A stretch of DNA of 58,633 bases, taken from Deltaproteobacteria bacterium PRO3. GTDB taxonomy: Bacteria > UBA10199 > DSSB01. The position numbers were made by a program, and so were the translations under genes. The DNA lies in the NCBI GenBank assembly GCA_030263375.1, contig SZOV01000007.1, positions 1 through 58,633 of the forward strand. Reading direction: 5' to 3'. Of this stretch, positions 1 through 7,369 are shown one piece after another; position 1 is the first letter of the stretch, and each line of letters starts with the position of its first letter. Below the pieces are notes generated by a model. That model made no database searches and was not told where the DNA came from. It saw nothing but the letters and a program-made list of their open reading frames with translations.

Positions 1-1
1 A

Positions 2-3000
2 GCCAAGGCCTTGGCCGAGCGCTACGGCATGGACAAGAATCCCGCCTTCATGAAGCTGCTCGCGCGCCTGGTCGTCGACAACCTGCGCGAGACCGAGCTC
101 CGCTTCGGCGAGGCGCCGAAGCAAGGTGCGCCCGCCGATCCCAAGCTGACGGGCTTCATGGAGCGGCAGCGCGGCTACGGTCTGAAACTCGCCAAGGGCT
201 TCGAGGCCAAGGTCGATCCCGCCAAACGGGAAAAGTTCAAGATGGACCTGGGCAAGATCCTCAGCCAAGACGCGGCCGGTCTGCCCAGCGGCGGCGACCC
301 GGCGGTCGAGGCCAAGTTCAAGACGAACCGTGAGGCTGTCGTCGAGGCCTTCGCCAAGGAGTACGGCCTGGACGGCGACGCCAATTTCATGAAGGCCGCC
401 AAGATGCTGTTGGTCGACCGCGTCCTGAAGGAATGTCCGCGCGTCGAGCCCAAGGGTCCCAAGATCGATCCGATGGTGCAGCAGACCGGACAGCGCCTCG
501 AATCCGAGATCTACGACCGAGCGCTGCGCGCCGGCCGCAACAAGGAAGAGGCCGCGCAATTGGCCGAGCAGGCCCGCGGCCATTTCGAGGCCGCGCTCAA
601 GGAGGGCAAGAAGCCCGAAGAGGCCTTCACCGCCGCCAGCGACAAGATGGCCGCGGAGTTCAAGGAGACCGTGCGCCCCGGCGCCGCCGCGCCCAAAGAG
701 CTGACTCCGGCCGAAAAGGAGACGGTCCGTCCGGGCAAGGCTCAAGCCGGCGACAAGCAGGCCCTGACCCCTTCGGGCGTGCGTCCCAAGGGTTCCAAGC
801 CGGAAGAGACCACCGGTGAGCTCAAGACCGAAGTCGATCACCTCGCGGCCGGCGACACGCCCTTCGCCGAAGCGGCCCGGGATCTTCAGGCGGGCAAGAT
901 CACGTTGACGGAATACCGCGCGCGGCAAAAGGCCATCGCCGAGAAGATGGTCGAAGACCATAAGGCCGCTTACGAAGACGTGATGGGGTTCCTCACGGAG
1001 ATCGGCAAAGATCCCGTCTTGGGCGTCAGCCAGGAATTTCCGCCCAAGGGACGGATGAAGGCCGCCGACGACATAGCCCCAAAATTGGTCCGCCGCGGCT
1101 GGCAGGACATGGCCCCCCTTACGGACGTGGCGGGTACCCGCATCGTGGTGCGCAGCAACGCCGACGCCGAGGCGGTCATCGCCCGGATCCAAGAGAAGTA
1201 CAAGATCCGCGAGGCCTACATGAAGGACGGCTCGATGGAGGCCGACCTCATGACGCCCGCGGAGATGAAGTCCAAGGGAATCAAGGAAGAGGACGGGGTG
1301 GTCTGGATCGACGCCAAGTTGGACCAAGACGGCATCCATCGCCTCGTCGACGGCCACCCGGCCAGCGGTTATCGTGCCCTGCACATCGTGGTCGAGGTCA
1401 ACGGCAAGCCGGTGGAGATCCAGATCAAGACCGAGGCCATGCACGAGTGGGGCGAGATCGAGCACAAGCTGGTCTATAAAAACAAGGACCTTCCGGCCGA
1501 GGTCTTGGATCCCATCAAGAAATTCCGCCAGGAGGCCTCCGACTACTTGGCGCAGGTCACGCACCGCGAGCCCGGCGAGAAGCTTCCCGAGATGCCGAAG
1601 CCGCCGGAGCTGCCGGCGGACGTCCCCAATCGGGGCGAGATCCAGAAGGGTCTCGACGATATGGTCTCCTTAATGAAGAAATATTCCGAGGGCGAACCCG
1701 GCGGCGGGCAGGTCTTGCAAATTCCCAAGGCCCCCAAGGCGCCGGATGCCGAGGGGATCAACCGCAAGGCCGCCTACCTCACCGGCCTCTACGAGCGTAT
1801 TTTCCCCGAGCCGGTGGGTCGCCCGGGCCTGAAAAACATGGACCTGGACGGCGAGATCAACATGATCCGCGAGCGCCTCGTCGAGGGCGGGCACCAAGCC
1901 CTATTGGAAAAATTCGACGCCGACTACAAGGCCCTCATGACCGAGCCCATGGATTCCCCTCAGTTTAAGGCCGCGATTGAAAGGTTGGGCGACGTCCTTG
2001 CGCTGAATCACGGCGATCCGCGCTTCCGACAGCCGGTGGTCTTCATGAGCGAGGCCGGTTTCGCCGAATTCGCCAAGGCCTCGCAAGAGGTCTACGACAA
2101 ATCCGCGGGTCCCGCGCCCGGCGCCAAGGAAGGGAAGGGCGCTGACGTCATTCCCTTCCGTCCCAAGGCGAAATCGGATACGGGTACCGAGGTCCGGAAG
2201 GCCGCGCATAATTCCGATCCGGAGAGTCTTACCGCCCGTCTCGGCGCCAAGGACGCGGATCCCAATAAAGCGCTCGAACCCTTAGCCGCCATCGAAAAGC
2301 GGCTGGAAGCCAGCGAACCCGAGCTGGCCGCCCAGCTGAAGGCCGATCGCGAGACGATCTTGAAGGGCGAAAAGGACAGTCCCGAATATCTCGAGGCGCT
2401 GGAACGGCTGAACCTCCTCGATGGGGCCCTCCGCGGCCCGCTGGAATACGGAAAAAATCTCTCCGACAAGGACGTCGCTGGTTTCGTACGCCCCCTTTAC
2501 GTCGAGAAGGGACCCGACAGCCAGGGTCCCAAGGGCTCGGGACGCGACAGCAATACCGGCACCTGGGCCACCGGCACGGGCCTGCTGATGGGACTCCTCG
2601 CCCTGGTCGCTCCCGAGACCGCCCGCGCCGCCGACGGCGTGATGCGCGCGGGACCCAATATCGGCCCGGTCGAGATCGCGATGATCGTCGGGATCGGCAC
2701 CCTCTTGGCCATCCCCGTGGTCCGGAGATTCCTCTCGTCCTCCAAGCCCTCCGTCGATCTATCTCCCGCCACTCGGGACAACCCAGTGCGCCTGGAGCAC
2801 AACGGTGTCGTCACGGCGATACGTCCCCTAGAGACGCGGGACTATCAGGGAGGCCGGGTGGTCGACGGCTTCGTGGGGACTTTCTCGAAAGAGGGGTCCA
2901 AGGTCCACGGCGACGGGGTCGAGCTGGTCTACCGCGTCACCGATCCCTCCAGCGGGGCCGTCACGGCGAATACCAAGGTATATTTGAGCAAGGCGGAGGC

Positions 3001-6000
3001 CCAACGTCTGGGCGTCAAATTCGACGCCAAGGGCACTCAGGTCGTCGAGGTGCCCAACCACGGCATCGTGGTCAAGCAGTATGCCGTCGGAAGCCCGGCG
3101 AACGTCGGCGTCGCGGCCGATGCCGGTCCGCGCGGCGGCTCCGTCGTCGCGAACCATCCGCCGCTGGAGGTGAGCGCGGGAACGACCTACTTCCAAGTCA
3201 TGGCCGATCCGCAAGGCCGGCCGGTCGTCAACCAATACATGGGGCAGGTCAGCCCCCCTCTGTTGACCTTCCAACGCGGACCGAAGGGGCAGTGGTACGT
3301 CTTCGAAGGAAAGCCTTCGATGGATTTTTACGCGGCCCAGGCGGATCCGGTGGCGCGGCGCTACTGGAAGCCCGTCAAGGACGGCGACCTCTTCCAAGTC
3401 GGGGACAGCGTGGTGCCTTTCAAGGCGCCGGCGGACGCCTGGATCCGATACCAGATGCCGGACGGCAGCGTGCAGGGCTACGCGCCGACCGCGGCCTCCG
3501 GCGGTGCCTTGCCGGTCGCCGTCTCGGGCAAGCTCCCGGTGGGCGAGGCCCGCACCGTCGTCCCTAAGGCGGACGGCTCTCCCTTCGTCATCGGGAGGGG
3601 GCAGGGCGATCTGCAATTCACCGACTCGAACGTCTCCGGCGTCCACGCCACCATCGTGCGCAACCAGGCCGACGGAAAGTGGTACTTGGTCGACGGGCCG
3701 ATGGGCGACGCGTCCAAGGTCAGCACCAACGGGGTCTACGTGATGGGCGGCCGCATGCCGAAATACTATCCCATTAAAGACGGGGAATACTTCGTCATCA
3801 ACGGCGCCACCTTCCAGTTGAGGGAGCCGGCTCAAGCGGCCCCGCAGGCCCCTCCCGTGCCTCCGCCGCCGGCGGCTCCCAGCAATGCCGCGGTCCTGCA
3901 GGCCGGTCCGCATGGCGGTCCCGTGATCGATTTGGGCGGGCGTTCCTTTACCGTCAGCCCCTGGCAGCAGGGTTGGACGGAGATGGGGACGCAGTACCTC
4001 GGCCGCATCGCCTCCGCCTCGCGCGTGCCGAACGACCCGCAAGGCAAGGTCCGATTTGATGTGCGCACCCGACGCGGCATGGGGGCCGAAGAGGGGAGCA
4101 TCACCCTCGAGATGACTCCCGCCGAGGCCGCCGCCTTGAATATCAAACTGCGCCCGGACGGGACGCTTCAGCCGGGACCCAAGGAGCCCTATCTCTCCTT
4201 CGGCGAAATTCTGCCCCAGCCCGTGGCCCTCGCGGCGGACGCCAATCCCAATCCCGTTGTCCAGACGCGAGCGCGTCCCCAACCGCCGCCCCTGCCGGCG
4301 CGACGCGGGCCGGTGGACCTCAAGGACGGCGCCGGGCAGGCCTACCAACTCGAGGGCGCTCCCGTCACCGAAGGCTTGGTGCCGGGCAAGTTGATCGGCA
4401 GCGTGACGCGCTTGGAGCCCCTGCCCGGAAACTCCGGAGGCAAGCTCTTCATGGTCGTGGAAATTCGGCCGGACCTTCGCCCCGATTCGCCGGTCAAGAC
4501 CGTCAGCTTCAGCGTCACCCCGCAGGAGGCCGCGCGCCTCGGCTTGAAATTGGACGCCCAGGGAAGGTTGGTGGAAGGCAGCCCGAGGGGCCTGAAAATC
4601 GCGATGCCCGGCGCGGAGATCGCGGCGCCCAAGCCGAAGCCCGGCGCGCCCGGCGAGATTCAGGGCGTCTGGGCCGACAACGCCCCCGGCGCCCCGAGGC
4701 GCGGGGAAGTCGGCAAGAAAGAGGCGACGGAGGTCTACGGCACCTCCGCCGGCAAGACCCACGAGGGCATCGGCTACAAAGAGAAGAACGAGGACGCCGT
4801 GGTGCAGGGCGACAACTTCGCCGTCGTCCTGGACGGCATGGGCGGACACAAGGGCGGGGACGCCGCCAGCCGCATCTCCGGTGAGGCCATTGCCAAGTAT
4901 ATCTCCGAGAATCAGGGCAAGATGCCCCCCGAGGAGTTGCTGACCAAGGCCTTGCTCGAGGGCGACCGGGCGGTGAAGGCCTCGGACGTTTACCGTCAAG
5001 CGTCGAAAGACGAGAAGCCCGGCGCGGTCGGCGTGGTTCACCTGGTCGTCAAGAACCCCGACGGCAGCCACGACGTCTACCTGGCCCACGTCGGTGATGC
5101 GGGCGCCATCGTCGTCGGCAAGGATGGCAAGGTCAAACATCGCACCGCGGATCAATCCCTTCTGCACGATTTCTACAAGAAGGTCATGTCGGGCGAGTTG
5201 AAAGGCGATGCCGTCGAGGCCTACATGAACTTTTACCCGAAGCTTCGTCCCTTCTACGACGCGATTCAAAAATATGGGAAGGACCCGGAGCGGATGGAGA
5301 TGGAAATCCGCGCGCACCCCTATGCGAACATCGTCAGCGGCGGGCTGGGCACCAGCGGCGATCCCAAGCCGATCGTGCAGAAGTTCCGCCTCGAGCCCGG
5401 CGATAAGATCGTCATGTTCTCCGACGGCGTCGGCGACGCGAACGCCACCGCCGACCTGGCGAAGCTCGCCCATGAATCGAAGTCGGCGAAGGAGGCCTCG
5501 GACCGCATCATGGACGGCACCCTCGAGCGCATGGCGGACCTCGAGGACGCCATGGCCGAGCTTCCCCCGGGCAAGCGGCTCCCGATCGTGCGGTCGGACG
5601 GCGAAATCGCTTATGTCGATAACAAGGGGAATATCTATAAAACCCTGACGCCGGAACCGGGCGAGAAGGTCGTGGATCACTACAAGGCGGACAACGCCAC
5701 GGTGCACGTCTACTTCCACGACCCCAAGGCCGGGGGCTCGGATCCGGTTAAACCGGGACCCGAAGGAGGCGTGAAGGAGTCGGGGGTTCGCCTGAAGCCG
5801 CCGCCTTTGCCGCCCGGCGCGAAAAAGGCACCCAAGGTCGAGGCGATCAAGCCGGAGAACGACATCGACTTCAAGTCCCTTCCGCCGGAAAACCTGCTCA
5901 CCCAGGACGAGCTGGCGGGCCTGGATAGATTGAACAAACGCCCGCACGTCAAAGAGATCCTGCACGACCCCACTCTGCGTCCCGTCACCAAGGTCACCGT

Positions 6001-7369
6001 CGGGGACCAGACTTTTTACTTAAGCCGCGTCATCGAGACGGTCGACGAGCGTGGCGATGTCCGGCCCCATGTCTTGGCCTTGGTGCCCGTGAAGGAAAAC
6101 GGGCAGACCGTCCTGAAACGGCGCTTTTTCTACAAATCCAATTCGGACGGCGGATGGAGGGCCTCGCCTTACATTTTAGGAGGGAGATACGCGAAGGGCG
6201 TGGGGAAGCACTATACCCAAGAGACCCAGCCCATCCCCGAGCTTGCCGCGCATTTCCAAAAGCTGGAAGAGGCGGCCGGCGGGGTCACCAAGGTCCGGAT
6301 GACCGACGCGGAGTTCGACAAATACATCGACGTCGGCAGCCCGCTGCTCAATCAGGACGCTCAGGGCACCATGTTGGCGGGGTTCGGCAAGGAAGTGATG
6401 TTTCCCTCCAATGTCGGCATGACGAATATCGGAGCGCTTCAGCCAGGATCGGCCTTCAAGGCCGGGGTTTATTCAGGCGCCAGCGATCCGACGATCGTCC
6501 CCAAGTTAGCCAACCTGACCTATCCGGAGGGCTTCATTCCCGACTTCGCCCAAGGCCCCGCTAAGACCTACACGGAGACGCACACGCTTTTGGGCAAGAT
6601 CACCTGTCGCGAATTTCAGGGCGGCTATCTCGTCGAGAAAGGCAGCGGCCGAAAACGCCCGGTGGTCTGGACCATGGCCGAGGACGCCCAGGGGCGCACC
6701 TGGGTGAAGTCGATTCGCTACACGGATTCCAAGGTGAATTCTTACGGCGTCTACGACGAGGTCATCGATTCCGGGATCATCACCTCGAAGCCCTTGGAGT
6801 ACGCCGAGCAGAGCTACAAGCTGCCCGCGGAGTACCGGCCGGATTTCAACGGGCAGTATGTCGATATCACGCCGGCGCTCCATATGCTGAAGCCGATCCG
6901 CGACTACCGCGCCTCGCGGGGCCTGCCGAATCCCGAGTTGCCGAAGGCTCCGGGGACACCCGTCCCTCCGCCTTCCCCGAACGTGCTCCCGCCTTCGCCG
7001 AAGGTCCCTCCGCCGCCTCCGCAGACCCCCAAAGTGGTGCAAAGCCAAGTCCAAGGGCTTTCCGGAACCGAAGGCAAGTGGGTCTATCGCATGGATCCCA
7101 ACCAGACCCAGGTGCTTCTCGGGCGGGAGGCCTTCATGGGAGAAAATGGAACGGAGGGGGTCTCGGGCAAGCACGTGCGCATCTTCCGCGCGGACGGAAC
7201 CACCTTCATCGAAGATTCCGTCTCCTCCAACGGCACGCAGGTGTGGCGCGACGGCAAGATGGTATGGTCCTCCCGCGGCAAGGCCGACATGATGAAGTCG
7301 ATCTTCCCCATCCGCCCCGGCGACAAGATCTTCATGGGCGGCGTCGAGGTGACCTTCAATCCCGCTTAA
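2..7369 (+). CDS. Giant multidomain protein: RelA/SpoT synthetase, FHA, PP2C phosphatase, FHA (5' end outside window)
   Basis: The frame is open to the left edge, so the N-terminus is missing; residue numbers count from the TTG at 11. Residues about 310-510 form a RelA/SpoT (p)ppGpp synthetase domain with the expected catalytic residues: R348/K350 (GRMK), D372 (TDVAGTRIVV), Y454 (SGYRALH) and E469 (EIQIKTEAMHEWGEIEHK). Two hydrophobic segments lie near 855-870 and 887-906. FHA domain 1 is about 1180-1280 (G1195-R1196, S1209..H1212, N1240-G1241). A PP2C domain spans about 1580-1905 with the metal-ligand motifs NED (D1595), DGMGGH (D1608), SDGVGD (D1805) and ADNATVHV (D1894). A second FHA domain is at 2360-2450 (GR 2371-2372, S2385..H2388). 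Three divergent ~100-residue repeats and proline-rich linkers fill the rest. It ends convergently, overlapping the next gene by 14 nt. Domain calls are strong; the biological role (alarmone signalling tied to phosphothreonine signalling, or an effector) is inference. Confidence 0.9.
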   Translation, partial: AKALAERYGMDKNPAFMKLLARLVVDNLRETELRFGEAPKQGAPADPKLTGFMERQRGYGLKLAKGFEAKVDPAKREKFKMDLGKILSQDAAGLPSGGDPAVEAKFKTNREAVVEAFAKEYGLDGDANFMKAAKMLLVDRVLKECPRVEPKGPKIDPMVQQTGQRLESEIYDRALRAGRNKEEAAQLAEQARGHFEAALKEGKKPEEAFTAASDKMAAEFKETVRPGAAAPKELTPAEKETVRPGKAQAGDKQALTPSGVRPKGSKPEETTGELKTEVDHLAAGDTPFAEAARDLQAGKITLTEYRARQKAIAEKMVEDHKAAYEDVMGFLTEIGKDPVLGVSQEFPPKGRMKAADDIAPKLVRRGWQDMAPLTDVAGTRIVVRSNADAEAVIARIQEKYKIREAYMKDGSMEADLMTPAEMKSKGIKEEDGVVWIDAKLDQDGIHRLVDGHPASGYRALHIVVEVNGKPVEIQIKTEAMHEWGEIEHKLVYKNKDLPAEVLDPIKKFRQEASDYLAQVTHREPGEKLPEMPKPPELPADVPNRGEIQKGLDDMVSLMKKYSEGEPGGGQVLQIPKAPKAPDAEGINRKAAYLTGLYERIFPEPVGRPGLKNMDLDGEINMIRERLVEGGHQALLEKFDADYKALMTEPMDSPQFKAAIERLGDVLALNHGDPRFRQPVVFMSEAGFAEFAKASQEVYDKSAGPAPGAKEGKGADVIPFRPKAKSDTGTEVRKAAHNSDPESLTARLGAKDADPNKALEPLAAIEKRLEASEPELAAQLKADRETILKGEKDSPEYLEALERLNLLDGALRGPLEYGKNLSDKDVAGFVRPLYVEKGPDSQGPKGSGRDSNTGTWATGTGLLMGLLALVAPETARAADGVMRAGPNIGPVEIAMIVGIGTLLAIPVVRRFLSSSKPSVDLSPATRDNPVRLEHNGVVTAIRPLETRDYQGGRVVDGFVGTFSKEGSKVHGDGVELVYRVTDPSSGAVTANTKVYLSKAEAQRLGVKFDAKGTQVVEVPNHGIVVKQYAVGSPANVGVAADAGPRGGSVVANHPPLEVSAGTTYFQVMADPQGRPVVNQYMGQVSPPLLTFQRGPKGQWYVFEGKPSMDFYAAQADPVARRYWKPVKDGDLFQVGDSVVPFKAPADAWIRYQMPDGSVQGYAPTAASGGALPVAVSGKLPVGEARTVVPKADGSPFVIGRGQGDLQFTDSNVSGVHATIVRNQADGKWYLVDGPMGDASKVSTNGVYVMGGRMPKYYPIKDGEYFVINGATFQLREPAQAAPQAPPVPPPPAAPSNAAVLQAGPHGGPVIDLGGRSFTVSPWQQGWTEMGTQYLGRIASASRVPNDPQGKVRFDVRTRRGMGAEEGSITLEMTPAEAAALNIKLRPDGTLQPGPKEPYLSFGEILPQPVALAADANPNPVVQTRARPQPPPLPARRGPVDLKDGAGQAYQLEGAPVTEGLVPGKLIGSVTRLEPLPGNSGGKLFMVVEIRPDLRPDSPVKTVSFSVTPQEAARLGLKLDAQGRLVEGSPRGLKIAMPGAEIAAPKPKPGAPGEIQGVWADNAPGAPRRGEVGKKEATEVYGTSAGKTHEGIGYKEKNEDAVVQGDNFAVVLDGMGGHKGGDAASRISGEAIAKYISENQGKMPPEELLTKALLEGDRAVKASDVYRQASKDEKPGAVGVVHLVVKNPDGSHDVYLAHVGDAGAIVVGKDGKVKHRTADQSLLHDFYKKVMSGELKGDAVEAYMNFYPKLRPFYDAIQKYGKDPERMEMEIRAHPYANIVSGGLGTSGDPKPIVQKFRLEPGDKIVMFSDGVGDANATADLAKLAHESKSAKEASDRIMDGTLERMADLEDAMAELPPGKRLPIVRSDGEIAYVDNKGNIYKTLTPEPGEKVVDHYKADNATVHVYFHDPKAGGSDPVKPGPEGGVKESGVRLKPPPLPPGAKKAPKVEAIKPENDIDFKSLPPENLLTQDELAGLDRLNKRPHVKEILHDPTLRPVTKVTVGDQTFYLSRVIETVDERGDVRPHVLALVPVKENGQTVLKRRFFYKSNSDGGWRASPYILGGRYAKGVGKHYTQETQPIPELAAHFQKLEEAAGGVTKVRMTDAEFDKYIDVGSPLLNQDAQGTMLAGFGKEVMFPSNVGMTNIGALQPGSAFKAGVYSGASDPTIVPKLANLTYPEGFIPDFAQGPAKTYTETHTLLGKITCREFQGGYLVEKGSGRKRPVVWTMAEDAQGRTWVKSIRYTDSKVNSYGVYDEVIDSGIITSKPLEYAEQSYKLPAEYRPDFNGQYVDITPALHMLKPIRDYRASRGLPNPELPKAPGTPVPPPSPNVLPPSPKVPPPPPQTPKVVQSQVQGLSGTEGKWVYRMDPNQTQVLLGREAFMGENGTEGVSGKHVRIFRADGTTFIEDSVSSNGTQVWRDGKMVWSSRGKADMMKSIFPIRPGDKIFMGGVEVTFNPA

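Noticed and set aside
2828-5965. A 1,045-codon open frame on the minus strand
   Set aside because: It lies wholly antisense to the giant protein, whose domains are unmistakable. High GC keeps stop codons rare in the opposite frame; the translation has no recognisable domain.
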